Assembly: GCA_038533575.1 (NCBI GenBank)
Contig: JBCAYL010000003.1
Coordinates: 124,001-188,000, forward strand
Direction of reading: 5' to 3'
From: Pseudomonadota bacterium
Lineage (GTDB): Bacteria; Pseudomonadota; Alphaproteobacteria; Rhodobacterales; Rhodobacteraceae
DNA: 64,000 bases
Below, piece after piece: positions 1-8,432 of the stretch. Made by a program: the position numbers and the translations under genes. Positions within the stretch are counted from its first letter, which is position 1. Each line of letters opens with the position of its first letter. A model generated the notes under the pieces. That model was given only the letters and a program-made list of their open reading frames with translations. It had not been told where the DNA came from and did not search any database.

Positions 1-1949
1 GCGGTATCGGCGCCGAATTGGCTCACGATGGCATTGGGATCGACGACATTATTCTTCGATTTCGACATCTTGGCTGAGGGGACGATCTCAACCTCCGCGT
101 CGCCCACATAGGCCTTGCCGCCTTCGAGGGTCACGTCCTCCGGGTAGTGATAGACGGGGCGGCCGCCTTTCTCGGATTTGTAGATCGCATGGGTCACCAT
201 GCCTTGCGTGAACATCGCGTCAAAGGGCTCGGCGCTCTTCTCAGGCAAGTGCCCCGTCCTGATCATCGCGCGGGCGAAGAAGCGGGAATAGAGTAGGTGC
301 AGGATCGCGTGCTCGATGCCGCCGATATACTGGTCGACATTCATCCAGTAGCTGGCGGCCTCCATCTCGGTGGGCGTCTCCGCGCGGGGCGCGGTGAAAC
401 GGGTGAAGTACCAGCTTGAATCCACGAACGTGTCCATCGTGTCGGTCTCGCGCTTGGCCATCTTCCCGCAGGCTGGGCAGGGCACATCGCGCCAGGTGGG
501 ATGGCGGTCGAGCGGATTGCCGGGGATGGAGAAATCGATCGGCTCGTTGCCCTGGTCATAGGGCAGCTCGACGGGCAGGTTCTCCTTCTTCTCGGGCACG
601 ACGCCGCAATCGGCGCAGTGGACGACGGGGATCGGGCAGCCCCAGTAGCGCTGCCGCGAAAGGCCCCAGTCCCGCAGGCGGAATTTCGTCTGGCCCGTGC
701 CCGCGCCCTTTTCCTCGGCCCAGGCGATGGCAGCGTCGATGCCCGCGAGGCCCGTCTGCCGCTCTTCTCCGGCGAGGAGCTTCACGTAGGTGACCTCTTC
801 CTCCTTGCCGGGGACATAGGCCTCGCCGCCATCCTCGGGCAGCGTGAGCTCGCCGTCGACCGGCACGTAGGTGGAGATCACCGGCAGCTCGTACTTTCGC
901 GCGAAGTCGAGGTCGCGCGCGTCGTGCGCCGGGCAGCCGAAGATAGCGCCCGTGCCGTAATCCATGAGGATGAAGTTCGCGATATAGACGGGCAGCTCCC
1001 AATCGGGATCGGCGGGGTGGCGCACGCGCAGCCCGGTATCTAGGCCCATCTTCTCGGCTTTCTCGATGGCCTCGGCGGTGGTCCCGCCCTTTCGGCACTG
1101 CGCGCAGAAGGCGGCGACGGCGGGGTTCACCGCCTCGAGCTCTTTCGCGATGGGATGATCGGCGGCGATGCCCACGAAGGACGCGCCCAGAAGCGTATCG
1201 GGCCGCGTGGTATAGACCTCGATCTGCTTTTCCTCCTCGCCCACGACATCGAAGGCGAATTGGAGGCCACGGGAGCGTCCGATCCAGTTCTCCTGCATGA
1301 GACGCACCTTGGCGGGCCAGTCATCGAGACCGTCCAGAGCGTCGAGGAGCTCATCGGCCATGTCCGAGATCTTGAAGAACCACTGCGTGAGCTCGCGCTT
1401 TTCCACCTCGGCACCCGAGCGCCAACCCTTGCCGTCGATCACCTGTTCGTTGGCGAGCACGGTCATGTCCACCGGGTCCCAGTTCACGACGGCGGGCTTC
1501 CGGTCGATCAGGCCGGCCTCCAGCATGTCGAGGAAGAGCGCCTGTTGCTGGCCGTAATACTCCGGGTCGCAGGTGGCGAACATGCGTGACCAGTCGAGCG
1601 AGAGGCCCAGCGGCTTCATCTGATCGACCATCGTGTCGATATTGGCGTAGGTCCAATCCTTGGGGTGCCCGCCGCTCGCCATAGCGGCATTCTCGGCGGG
1701 CATGCCGAAGGCGTCGAAGCCCATCGGGTGCAGCACGGCGTGGCCTGTGGCGAGCTTATACCGCGCGATGACGTCGCCCATCGTGTAGTTGCGTACGTGG
1801 CCCATGTGGAGCCGCCCTGACGGATAGGGGAACATCTCCAAGACGTAGTATTTCGGCTTCTCCGGGTCCTCTTTGGCGGTGAAGAGACCGGCCTCTTCCC
1901 AGGCTTTCTGCCAGCGTGCTTCGATCTCTGCGGGGGCGTAGGCGGGCAT
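1..1949 (-). CDS. leuS: Leucyl-tRNA synthetase, C-terminal part missing at window edge
   Basis: Class I aminoacyl-tRNA synthetase that charges tRNA-Leu in the cytoplasm. About 649 of the usual roughly 850-870 residues are visible; the C-terminus lies beyond position 1. The reading starts [14 protein letters not shown] and contains the HIGH-type motif (RLHMGH) near residue 48. An editing-domain region follows, with [13 protein letters not shown] and [19 protein letters not shown]...CPACG pair is a likely zinc site, and the KMSKS loop (AKMSKSKN) is encoded at about 60-80. The ATG at 1949 is the only start that keeps the conserved N-terminus. The DUF3576 lipoprotein gene lies 179 bases upstream on the same strand, as in other Rhodobacteraceae. 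The frame is open to the window edge. Confidence 0.97.
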   Translation of the reverse strand, partial: MPAYAPAEIEARWQKAWEEAGLFTAKEDPEKPKYYVLEMFPYPSGRLHMGHVRNYTMGDVIARYKLATGHAVLHPMGFDAFGMPAENAAMASGGHPKDWTYANIDTMVDQMKPLGLSLDWSRMFATCDPEYYGQQQALFLDMLEAGLIDRKPAVVNWDPVDMTVLANEQVIDGKGWRSGAEVEKRELTQWFFKISDMADELLDALDGLDDWPAKVRLMQENWIGRSRGLQFAFDVVGEEEKQIEVYTTRPDTLLGASFVGIAADHPIAKELEAVNPAVAAFCAQCRKGGTTAEAIEKAEKMGLDTGLRVRHPADPDWELPVYIANFILMDYGTGAIFGCPAHDARDLDFARKYELPVISTYVPVDGELTLPEDGGEAYVPGKEEEVTYVKLLAGEERQTGLAGIDAAIAWAEEKGAGTGQTKFRLRDWGLSRQRYWGCPIPVVHCADCGVVPEKKENLPVELPYDQGNEPIDFSIPGNPLDRHPTWRDVPCPACGKMAKRETDTMDTFVDSSWYFTRFTAPRAETPTEMEAASYWMNVDQYIGGIEHAILHLLYSRFFARAMIRTGHLPEKSAEPFDAMFTQGMVTHAIYKSEKGGRPVYHYPEDVTLEGGKAYVGDAEVEIVPSAKMSKSKNNVVDPNAIVSQFGADT

Positions 1950-2128
1950 GGAGGGTCCGTTCCTCGGTGCTGACGTGACAGGCGCGGCGCGCGCATAGCC
2001 GCGGGACGCCGCGGCGCTTTGCGGAGGTTTAGGCGCTTCGGGCGGGGGAGGCCAGAGGGTAGCAGCGGCGCCCCGGCGGCGCGCGGCGGCTGGGCGATGC
2101 GCGGGCGTCTTGCCGGGCGCAGCGCAGC

Positions 2129-2557
2129 CTAGCGGCGGGCGTTGATGTTGCCGGTGCGGAGCTGCCGGGCGCGGGTGAGGATGGCATCCTCGACGGCACG
2201 CACGGTGGAGGGGCTCGCGGGCCCGGAGCGCGTCAGGAGCGACAGCTTGAGCGAGCGGGCATCGAGCGCGGGATCGCTCACCAGCACAGTGGCGCGGTAG
2301 GCGCGTCCGCCGCCCGGGGGCGTGCCGAAGCCCGTGACGATGACGCCGGTGAAGGGATCCACCGTCTGGATCGGCAGGAAGCTGAGGACATCGAGCGAGG
2401 CATTCCAGATGTAGCGATTGACGGCCACGGTATCGCCGCCGCGCACGCGCGCGGCCTGTTCCGTCGGCGGGGCGTCATTGCGGCCCCCGAAGAGCCCGCC
2501 GCTGCACCCGGTCAGCACGATCAGGCTCACAAGCCCGAAAATACGCAATACGGTCAT
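2129..2557 (-). CDS. DUF3576 domain lipoprotein
   Basis: Small exported protein of unknown function, about 142 residues. It begins [21 protein letters not shown]: a hydrophobic segment followed by a lipobox (LTGC), so it is predicted to be lipidated on Cys 19 and held in the envelope. The rest matches the DUF3576 family, with the [17 protein letters not shown] core and the ITQTVDPF-like stretch after it. The frame is open further upstream to 2641. The ATG at 2557 is chosen because it begins the signal sequence and follows a purine-rich GGGGAC. The gene is collinear with leuS downstream. No biochemical role is known for the family. Confidence 0.85.
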   Translation of the reverse strand: MTVLRIFGLVSLIVLTGCSGGLFGGRNDAPPTEQAARVRGGDTVAVNRYIWNASLDVLSFLPIQTVDPFTGVIVTGFGTPPGGGRAYRATVLVSDPALDARSLKLSLLTRSGPASPSTVRAVEDAILTRARQLRTGNINARR

Positions 2558-2640
2558 GTCGTCCCCGCCCCTCGATCTTCTGTCGAATACTAGCGTTCTC
2601 GCAGGCTGCCAAGGGCTTAGGCCGTCTTGGCATGGGCGCA

Positions 2641-2671
2641 AAAAGAAAGAGCGGCCCCGAAGGACCGCTCT
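2641..2671 (-). terminator. Rho-independent terminator of the porin gene
   Basis: Read on the minus strand, a ten-pair stem (AGAGCGGTCC against GGGCCGCTCT, one G-U pair) is capped by a TTCG tetraloop and followed by a T-rich tract. It lies about 25 bases past the porin stop codon, the expected position. Confidence 0.88.
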
Positions 2672-2693
2672 GACTTGATCGTTTCGCCTTCGA

Positions 2694-3827
2694 TTAGAAG
2701 GAGAAGGACACTGCGACCGTCACGCCTTCCTTGACGTCCTCGGCTGCACCGAGCTCGTCGAGGGTCAGGTCGTCGCCGGGGCCCGTCGTCACGTCCGCGT
2801 AGGAGATGCGGAGCGTTGCGTCGCCGCCGAGGTCGTAGTCGCCGCCAACGTAGAAGACTTCGGAGCCTGCGAGGCCTGCGCCGTTCTCACGCTCGTCGCG
2901 GTAGCCGCCGAAGAGCTCGAGGCCGTTGCCCACGTCGTAGGTGACGTTGAGCTGCAGGTCTTCGTCGTTGCCGTCGTGGAAGAGGAAGCCAACCGTGATC
3001 GGGCCAGACGCGTAGTCAAGCGCGATGCCGTAGTTGTCGTCAAGTTCGTCCTGGGACACGTAGAACACCGTCGCGGTCACGTCGCCGATCGTGTATGCAC
3101 CCTGCACACCGATGGACTGAACGGTCTCGTTGTCGGCATATGCGAAGCCCAGCTCGACGCCGGCGAGCGTCGTGGACGCGCCGATGGCGAAGATCTGCGG
3201 AAGGTCAACCGTGCCGGGGCCGGTGACGCCGTCACCCGTGGTGCCGCCTTCCTGGTAGCCGAAGGTCACGTCGACGGTGCCGAGCGTGGCCGTACCGCCG
3301 AGCTGCAGGTTCTGGAAGTCGTCGTTCGGGCCTTCATCCGAGGAGAAGACGTAGTAGGACACGCCAAGCTCGGCGGGGCCCACGGTCACGCGACCGATGA
3401 TGATGCCATCTTCGCCCACTGCCTCCGCGTCGCCTTCGTCAGCGAAGCCGTCCGCGTCGAGGTTCGTGACCGGGGAGGAGAAGAGAGCGTCTGCTGCCGG
3501 CGGGGTGTCGCCGAATGCAAGCGATGCCATGTCGGAGGACAGCGAGATCACGAGATCGTCGATCTGGATGTCGTTGCCGTCGAGCGTGGAGTTGTCATCG
3601 TTGTTGAACTCAACGTCGCCGGAGACGGATGCCGTCAGGCCGTTGTTGAGCGTTGCGGAGTAGGCAAGCGATGCGCCAACGGACCAGAAGAAGCCGTTGT
3701 CAAACTCGTCGTTGTAGCCGAACTCTGCGTCGCCAGAGAAGGACACGCCGTCCGTGGCGTGGCCGTCTGCTGCTGCTGCGCCTGCGAAGGCCACGATGGC
3801 CGTCGAAGCGAGAAGGATGCGTTTCAT
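2694..3827 (-). CDS. Outer-membrane porin, Rhodobacter type
   Basis: Trimeric-type general porin for passive diffusion of small solutes, 377 residues. A Sec signal peptide (MKRILLASTAIVAFAGAAAADG, cleavage probably after AAA) precedes a glycine- and aspartate-rich beta-barrel sequence. Alternating amphipathic strands fill residues 30-377, and the chain ends in Phe (VTVAVSFSF), the C-terminal signal for BAM-mediated insertion. This fits the Gram-negative porin family of Rhodobacter (Porin_4). The ATG at 3827 is chosen because it starts the signal peptide and is preceded by GAGGGAAT; the frame stays open to 4004. Codon use is strongly biased, as in highly expressed genes. A strong terminator follows. 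Substrate preference cannot be read from the sequence. Confidence 0.92.
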   Translation of the reverse strand: MKRILLASTAIVAFAGAAAADGHATDGVSFSGDAEFGYNDEFDNGFFWSVGASLAYSATLNNGLTASVSGDVEFNNDDNSTLDGNDIQIDDLVISLSSDMASLAFGDTPPAADALFSSPVTNLDADGFADEGDAEAVGEDGIIIGRVTVGPAELGVSYYVFSSDEGPNDDFQNLQLGGTATLGTVDVTFGYQEGGTTGDGVTGPGTVDLPQIFAIGASTTLAGVELGFAYADNETVQSIGVQGAYTIGDVTATVFYVSQDELDDNYGIALDYASGPITVGFLFHDGNDEDLQLNVTYDVGNGLELFGGYRDERENGAGLAGSEVFYVGGDYDLGGDATLRISYADVTTGPGDDLTLDELGAAEDVKEGVTVAVSFSF

Positions 3828-4067
3828 GTTATTCCCTCGTGGTTGAGTCCCCGTCCGTTTGCCGTCGGGAACCGATTTAGGATGCGAGGGTATTGGCTCC
3901 GCAATGCCCCGAGGGTCAAGCGACCCCAGATCGGCTTTTGGGCGGTGCCTCAAAATTGATGCAAAGCTGCCACACACCCGCCCGCCGTCTTTCCCGCATG
4001 ACAAGCCATGCGGGGCGGACTAAACCGGTACCCTGCTGGGAAGCTATGCAAATAAGGGCTATAAAAC
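3828..4067. promoter_or_regulatory. Divergent promoter region of porin and yggS, with an 8-bp inverted repeat
   Basis: A 240-base gap between two divergent genes must carry both promoters and the porin 5' leader. An inverted repeat with perfect 8-base arms (CCCGCATG, six-base spacer, CATGCGGG) lies at 3993-4014 and could be an operator or a leader hairpin. The stretch next to yggS (4040-4067) is A/T-richer than its surroundings. No regulator can be assigned. Confidence 0.4.
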
Positions 4068-4721
4068 ATGGGATTGGCTGACATCGAGGCGCGTATCAGC
4101 ACCGCGGAAGCCGTTGCCGGGAGGCCCGCGGGCAGCGTCGAACTCATCGCAGTTTCCAAAGTGCAGCCGTCCGACCGGGTGGAGGCAGTGTTGCATGAAG
4201 GTCACCGAATCTTCGGGGAGAATCGCGTGCAGGAGGCGCAGGGCAAATGGCCCGCGTGGAAAGAGACTCACCCGGGTATCTCGCTGCACCTGCTCGGACC
4301 GCTGCAAAGCAACAAGGCGCGGGCCGCCATGGCGCTCTTTGACGTCATTCACACGCTCGACCGCCCGAAGCTGGCCCGCGCCATCGCCCGGATCGCGCAG
4401 GAGGAGGGCGCGTGCCCGGACCTCTTCATCCAGGTGAATACCGGCGATGAGCCCCAGAAGGCGGGGGTCTCACCCGCCGAGACGGATGCCTTCGTCGCTG
4501 AATGCCGCGCGCTCGATCTACCCGTCATCGGGCTCATGTGCATCCCGCCGGTGGAGGAGGAGCCCGCGCTCCACTTCGCGCTGCTGGCAAAGATCGCGGC
4601 GCGCAACGGGCTCAAAGGCTTATCCATGGGGATGAGCGCGGATTTCGAAACGGCAGTGCGGCTCGGCGCGACGCATGTGCGCGTGGGATCGGCGATCTTC
4701 GGCGCGCGCGATGCGGGCTAG
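4068..4721 (+). CDS. yggS: YggS-family PLP homeostasis protein
   Basis: Pyridoxal-phosphate-binding protein of the YggS/PLPBP family, 217 residues, the usual length. These proteins bind PLP but have no known catalytic activity; they buffer the cofactor in the cytosol. The PLP lysine is Lys 31 in ELIAVSKVQP. Other family marks are IFGENRVQEAQGKW, LHLLGPLQSNKARAA, VNTGDEPQKAGV and the phosphate-binding end MGMSADFETAVRLGATHVRVGSAIFG. The first ATG at 4068 matches the family start. The gene is divergent from the porin and convergent with the L,D-transpeptidase gene, sharing a CTAG tetramer with it: both stop codons are TAG within 4718-4721. Confidence 0.95.
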   Translation: MGLADIEARISTAEAVAGRPAGSVELIAVSKVQPSDRVEAVLHEGHRIFGENRVQEAQGKWPAWKETHPGISLHLLGPLQSNKARAAMALFDVIHTLDRPKLARAIARIAQEEGACPDLFIQVNTGDEPQKAGVSPAETDAFVAECRALDLPVIGLMCIPPVEEEPALHFALLAKIAARNGLKGLSMGMSADFETAVRLGATHVRVGSAIFGARDAG

Positions 4722-5212
4722 GGCACGATGAGCCGCGTGGCGTGGCGGATGCGCGGCGCGAGCCAGAGGAGGTGCGCGCGCTTGAGCGCGATGCACCCTT
4801 GCGTGGCGCGCCCCGGCCCCCGCCACGCATGGATGAAGATCGCGGAGCCGCGCCCCTTCACGGGATAGGGCCAGTTCCAGTCCGTCAGGATCACGAGGTC
4901 GTAGAGCGGGTCCGCGCGGCGCAGGACCTCGTGGGAAGCCCTGTAGGGCGCGCGCACCATCATGTTGTAATCGGCGTCGTCCGGATCGTCGGACCACAGG
5001 TCCCCTGGGCGGATGGGCAGTGCCCAGTCGGCGGGCCGCGCGAGGCGGTCGGGGCGGTAGAGCATCCCCACGAGGCGGTGCGTGCCCCGCGGCGTCGACC
5101 CATCGCCTTCGCGCTTTCGGCGCGTGAGCCCGCCGCGCCCGATGGTGCAGGGGAGCGTCCGGCCAAAGGCGCGGAGGCCCTGCGGAGTCAGCACGAGGTC
5201 AGTGGGTTTCAT
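4718..5212 (-). CDS. L,D-transpeptidase (YkuD) family protein
   Basis: Peptidoglycan cross-linking or modifying enzyme of the YkuD fold, 164 residues. The active-site signature is visible as IFIHAWRGPGRATQGCIALKR, with His 128 and the nucleophile Cys 140. The start TDLVLTPQGLRAFGRTLPCTIGRGG forms the first strands of the catalytic domain. No signal peptide or lipobox is evident, unlike many L,D-transpeptidases, although short Rhodobacteraceae members of this type are common. The partner could be peptidoglycan itself or a protein attached to it. It overlaps yggS tail-to-tail by four bases. A composite repeat fills the gap between its start and ribA. Confidence 0.88.
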   Translation of the reverse strand: MKPTDLVLTPQGLRAFGRTLPCTIGRGGLTRRKREGDGSTPRGTHRLVGMLYRPDRLARPADWALPIRPGDLWSDDPDDADYNMMVRAPYRASHEVLRRADPLYDLVILTDWNWPYPVKGRGSAIFIHAWRGPGRATQGCIALKRAHLLWLAPRIRHATRLIVP

Positions 5213-5221
5213 CCAATCGCC

Positions 5222-5349
5222 CCCCGTCCCGGGCTTGATCCGGGACCTCTGCTTGTGCCCGTTCTGCTGCCAGCCGTCATGCGCCCATGGATCTGATGCG
5301 CCTTCTGACGCGGAGGCTCCGGGTCAGGCCCGGAGCGTGACGGACGGGG
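5222..5349. repeat. Composite intergenic inverted repeat (copy 1)
   Basis: A 128-base element bounded by perfect 8-base inverted ends (CCCCGTCC at 5222-5229, GGACGGGG at 5342-5349). Each side holds a short near-palindrome: 5226-5246 (CCCGGGCTTGATCCGGG core) and 5317-5335 (CCGGGTCAGGCCCGG core). The two palindromes are also roughly inverted copies of each other, so the transcript could fold as one long hairpin or as two short ones. It exactly fills the space between the L,D-transpeptidase start and the ribA stop. A related copy lies at 38694-38797. No transposase is present, so it is a non-autonomous or structural repeat. Confidence 0.75.
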
Positions 5350-5350
5350 C

Positions 5351-6397
5351 TCACAGAAAATGCCCCGACTTCTCCGCCTTCGTTGCCAGGTAGCCCAGGT
5401 TGAGCGGGTTCTGCCCGACTTTCAGAGGCACGCGTTCGGCGACCTCCAGGCCCTGTTCCTCCATCCGCGCCACCTTTGCGGGGTTGTTCGTCATCAGCCG
5501 CACGGCCTTGAAGCCCAGCTTGCGCAGGATGTCCGCGCCGGTGGTGAAATTGCGCTCGTCATCCTCGAAGCCAAGCCGGTGATTGGCCTCGACGGTGTCA
5601 AAGCCCTGATCCTGGAGCGCGTAGGCGCGCATCTTGTTGGCGAGCCCGATGCCGCGCCCTTCCTGGTTGAGATAAAGGAGGACGCCCGCGCCTGCCTCGC
5701 CCATGGCCGCGAGCGCGGCGTGGAGCTGGGGCCCGCAATCGCATTTGAGCGAGCCCAGCACATCGCCGGTGAAACAGGCCGAGTGCAGCCGCGCGAGCAC
5801 GGGCTTGGCGCGGTCGGGCTGCCCGATCTCCACGGCATAGTGCTCCTCCCCGCCGTCATCGGGGCGAAAGACATGGAGCCGCCCGCGGCCCGCGAGCGCC
5901 ATGGGCAGGCCCGCGCTGACGACGTCATTCAGCGGCGAGGTCTCGATGGTCTGGAGCGGCACGGCGGTGAGCGCCTCGATCCCCTGCGCGCGGGCGATGA
6001 GCACGGCGGGCAGGAGGTGCGCGGCCTTGGCCAGCGCGATGCCGGCCCGTGCCACGGCCGAGTCGCCTTCGCGCAAAGTGTGGAATGGGCCCTTCATGGC
6101 CATGGAGAGATCGTCCTTGGGATCCGCCACGGCGCAGGCCCAGGGCAGGCCCGCCCCGGCGGGCACGGCGATTCGCGCCACGTCTCCGTCATAGGCGCGG
6201 GCCTTGAGCGTCCGTGCGCGCCACTCCGTGATCGCAAGGACGGCGGGCTTCGGCAGCGCCATGGCAGCCGCGAAGCGCGCGGGCGAGATCGTTTCCACGG
6301 CGAAGACAAGATGCCCCTCGATCACCACGGGAAGCCCCATGCGCAGGTCGGCGCGGGCGCGGGCAATGAGCTCGTCTGGGGTGGGCGCGAAGGTCAT
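5351..6397 (-). CDS. ribA: GTP cyclohydrolase II with a diverged N-terminal domain
   Basis: First committed step of riboflavin synthesis: GTP to 2,5-diamino-6-ribosylamino-4(3H)-pyrimidinone 5'-phosphate, formate and pyrophosphate. The C-terminal 170 residues are a complete RibA domain. The zinc site is [21 protein letters not shown] (Cys 208, 219, 221, with the 11/2 spacing of RibA), followed by [15 protein letters not shown] and LMTNNPAKV. The N-terminal 170 residues occupy the place of the RibB (DHBP synthase) domain of RibBA fusions, but I do not see the RibB acidic metal-binding motif, so this part is probably not an active DHBP synthase. At 348 residues it matches Rhodobacteraceae RibA. 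It is divergent from the response regulator at 6556. Confidence 0.93.
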   Translation of the reverse strand: MTFAPTPDELIARARADLRMGLPVVIEGHLVFAVETISPARFAAAMALPKPAVLAITEWRARTLKARAYDGDVARIAVPAGAGLPWACAVADPKDDLSMAMKGPFHTLREGDSAVARAGIALAKAAHLLPAVLIARAQGIEALTAVPLQTIETSPLNDVVSAGLPMALAGRGRLHVFRPDDGGEEHYAVEIGQPDRAKPVLARLHSACFTGDVLGSLKCDCGPQLHAALAAMGEAGAGVLLYLNQEGRGIGLANKMRAYALQDQGFDTVEANHRLGFEDDERNFTTGADILRKLGFKAVRLMTNNPAKVARMEEQGLEVAERVPLKVGQNPLNLGYLATKAEKSGHFL

Positions 6398-6555
6398 GTC
6401 TTCTCATAGGCTGGACGCTCGAAGAGGGCCAGACGGCCCGCAATTGAAACAATGCGGGCCGGTGCGACACGGCTCCGTGAGAGAAATGTTGCAAATATTG
6501 CCCGGCCTCGCCCCGCGCCCAACTGACATGCAACAGCACGATGGAGACCAGACTT

Positions 6556-7242
6556 ATGGCACAGCTCAAACGCATCCTCCTCATCGACGACGATGAAGAT
6601 CTGCGCGAAGCTCTCGGTGAGCAGCTGCTCATGACCGACGAGTTCGACGTCTTCGAAGGCGGCTCCGGCGCCGAGGCGATGGAGAAGATCAAGGAAGGCC
6701 TTTACGACCTGATCATCCTCGACGTGGGCCTGCCCGACACCGATGGCCGCGAGCTCTGCCGACTTATGCGCAAGCAGAACGTGAAGAGCCCCATCGTCAT
6801 GCTCACGGGCCACGACACTGACGCTGACACGATCCTCGGCCTCGACGCGGGTGCCAACGACTACGTCACGAAGCCCTTCAAGTTCCCGGTGCTCCTCGCC
6901 CGCATCCGCGCCCAGCTCCGCCAGCACGAGCAGAGCGAAGACGCCGTCTTCCAGCTTGGGCCCTACACGTTCCGCCCGTCGATGAAGCTTCTCGTCACCG
7001 AGGACGACAAGAAGGTGCGTCTGACGGAGAAGGAGACGAACATCCTGAAGTTCCTTTACCGCTCCACCGAGGGCGTGGTGGCCCGCGACGTGCTCCTCCA
7101 CGAGGTCTGGGGCTACAATGCCGGGGTGACGACACACACGCTCGAGACCCACATCTACCGCCTGCGCCAGAAGATCGAGCCCGATCCCTCCAATGCACGG
7201 CTCCTCGTGACGGAAAGCGGTGGCTATCGTCTCGTCGCGTGA
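6556..7242 (+). CDS. OmpR/PhoB-family response regulator
   Basis: Two-component DNA-binding regulator, 228 residues. The receiver domain (about 1-120) has the acidic pocket DDD at 11-13, phospho-acceptor Asp 56 (DLIILDVGLP), and the conserved Thr (MLTGHD) and Lys (YVTKPF). The winged-helix DNA-binding domain (about 135-228) contains VRLTEKETNILKFLYR and HTLETHIYRLRQKIEPDP. No histidine kinase gene is adjacent, so it is an orphan by context. The style of the N-terminus (RILLIDDDEDLREALGEQL) resembles the alphaproteobacterial CenR envelope regulator, but that assignment is inference. An in-frame ATG exists at 6541; 6556 is preferred because GGAG lies nine bases before it. A small-RNA candidate follows. 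Confidence 0.9.
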   Translation: MAQLKRILLIDDDEDLREALGEQLLMTDEFDVFEGGSGAEAMEKIKEGLYDLIILDVGLPDTDGRELCRLMRKQNVKSPIVMLTGHDTDADTILGLDAGANDYVTKPFKFPVLLARIRAQLRQHEQSEDAVFQLGPYTFRPSMKLLVTEDDKKVRLTEKETNILKFLYRSTEGVVARDVLLHEVWGYNAGVTTHTLETHIYRLRQKIEPDPSNARLLVTESGGYRLVA

Positions 7243-7314
7243 TCCCGGGGTGATCGCGGATTGCGATGATCCAAGTCCGGGCATGCGCCGTAGATTAAGT
7301 ATCCCTTCGCGAAT

Positions 7315-7389
7315 CGGGGTTATGATCCGCACCCTCCCTGTTGGACTTGCCCGGGCCCCGGTTGAAAAACTGGCCCGGGTTTTTTTTGG
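7315..7389 (+). ncRNA. Small RNA candidate 1, with its own terminator
   Basis: The block reads CGGGGTTATGATCCGC, then ACCCTCCCTGTTGGACTTG. A GC-rich hairpin follows (CCCGGGCC and CCGGTT arms around GAAA), and the block ends in eight Ts at 7380-7387. A second block with the same layout and long identical stretches lies at 8357-8420. The single-stranded CCTCCCT before the terminator is complementary to Shine-Dalgarno sequences, a feature of known alphaproteobacterial trans-acting sRNAs such as the MmgR/alpha-r8 type. The 5' end is not defined by the sequence; this could also be the 3' tail of the regulator mRNA. The terminator is certain; the independent sRNA is likely but unproven. Confidence 0.6.
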
Positions 7390-7448
7390 CCCGATTTCTT
7401 GCCTGAGCCTGCGCGTCCCGTGGTAGTCTCGCCGCGGGGGGACGACAG

Positions 7449-8249
7449 ATGGCAGACCCGTTTCAGGACGTGGACGCGGCGGGGGCGGATTTCATCGCGG
7501 CTTTCGCCGAGAGCATGGAGATGCGCCAATCCGATCCCACGATGGAGCGGATCGTGGCAGATTATCTCGACCAGCTCGATTTTGGAGAGGACACGCTCAC
7601 CGTGGAGATCGGCGCGGGGGCGGGTGCGATCTCGCGCCGGATCGCGACCCGGGCAGCCCCGGCGCGCGTGATGGGCTATGAGCCCTCGGCGGGCTTCGTG
7701 GCCGAGGCGAAGACGCGGGCCGAGGGCGTGGGCAACCTGCACTTCGAGCAGGCGGACGGCGCGGCGCTTCCGCTCGATGCCGGGGTCGCCGACCACGCCG
7801 TCCTCCATACCGTGCTCACCCATGTCACCGCGCCCGAAGCATTGATCGCGGAGGCGCGCCGGGTGCTCAAGCCCGGCGGCACGCTTGTGGTGTGCGACTG
7901 CGATTTCTCAAAGGCCGCGTTGGGCAGCTTCCCCGATGACCCGCTCGATGCCTGTGCGCGGGCCTTCGTGCGGGAATTCGTCACCGATCCGGACCTCGTG
8001 GCAAAGCTGCGCGCGCTGCTGATCGCGGCGGGCTTTGAAATCCGCCACTTCACTGTAACGGCCCGCACAGTGACCGAGGGCGAGAAGCTCCTGCCCTGGG
8101 TCGTGGAGACCACGAAACTCATGGTCGCGCGGGGCGATATCGGGGCGGGGCTTGCGGAGGCGCTCGTCGCCGAGATGCACGATCGCACGGCGCGCGGGCG
8201 GTTCTACGGATTTCAGCCCTTCGCCACCGCCATCGCGGTGAAGCCCTGA
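7449..8249 (+). CDS. Class I SAM-dependent methyltransferase
   Basis: Cytosolic methyltransferase of the Methyltransf_11 (UbiE/BioC-like) type, 266 residues. The SAM-binding motif I is VEIGAGAGAISRRIA near residue 55. The acidic residue closing strand 2 is in VMGYEPSAGF. Motif II/III lie in QADGAALPLDAGVADHAVLHTVLTHV and VLKPGGTLVVCDCDF. The methyl acceptor cannot be told from the sequence: proteins with this layout act on quinones, lipids or small metabolites. It stands alone between two small-RNA/terminator blocks, which isolates it transcriptionally from its neighbours. The ATG at 7449 follows a GGGGGGAC purine-rich stretch. Confidence 0.85.
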   Translation: MADPFQDVDAAGADFIAAFAESMEMRQSDPTMERIVADYLDQLDFGEDTLTVEIGAGAGAISRRIATRAAPARVMGYEPSAGFVAEAKTRAEGVGNLHFEQADGAALPLDAGVADHAVLHTVLTHVTAPEALIAEARRVLKPGGTLVVCDCDFSKAALGSFPDDPLDACARAFVREFVTDPDLVAKLRALLIAAGFEIRHFTVTARTVTEGEKLLPWVVETTKLMVARGDIGAGLAEALVAEMHDRTARGRFYGFQPFATAIAVKP

Positions 8250-8356
8250 TAAAGCCGCGCCCGCACCCCGCTTCCGGCGCGCCGCTGCCCGAATTTTTCA
8301 TCATATTTTAACGACTGGGCGCGAAGCTGAGCGCTCAGATGAATCCCGCGTCGGCC

Positions 8357-8420
8357 CGGGTTATGGCCGGCAACCTCCCTGTTTGACTTGCCCGGGCCTT
8401 TTGGTCCGGGTTTTTTTTGG
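8357..8420 (+). ncRNA. Small RNA candidate 2, paralogue of the block at 7315
   Basis: It repeats the layout of the first block: CGGGTTATGGCCGGC, then AACCTCCCTGTTTGACTTG, then a hairpin (CCCGGGCC, TTTT loop, GGTCCGGG) and eight Ts at 8411-8418. The stem differs from copy 1 by length and compensating changes, while the unpaired CCTCCCTGTT-GACTTG stretch is kept. This is the pattern expected of a selected RNA rather than of a random terminator. The upstream stretch at 8285-8320 is A/T-rich and could hold the promoter. The following gene starts only about 13 bases after the T-run. Confidence 0.6.
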
Positions 8421-8432
8421 CTGCAGCGTGAT

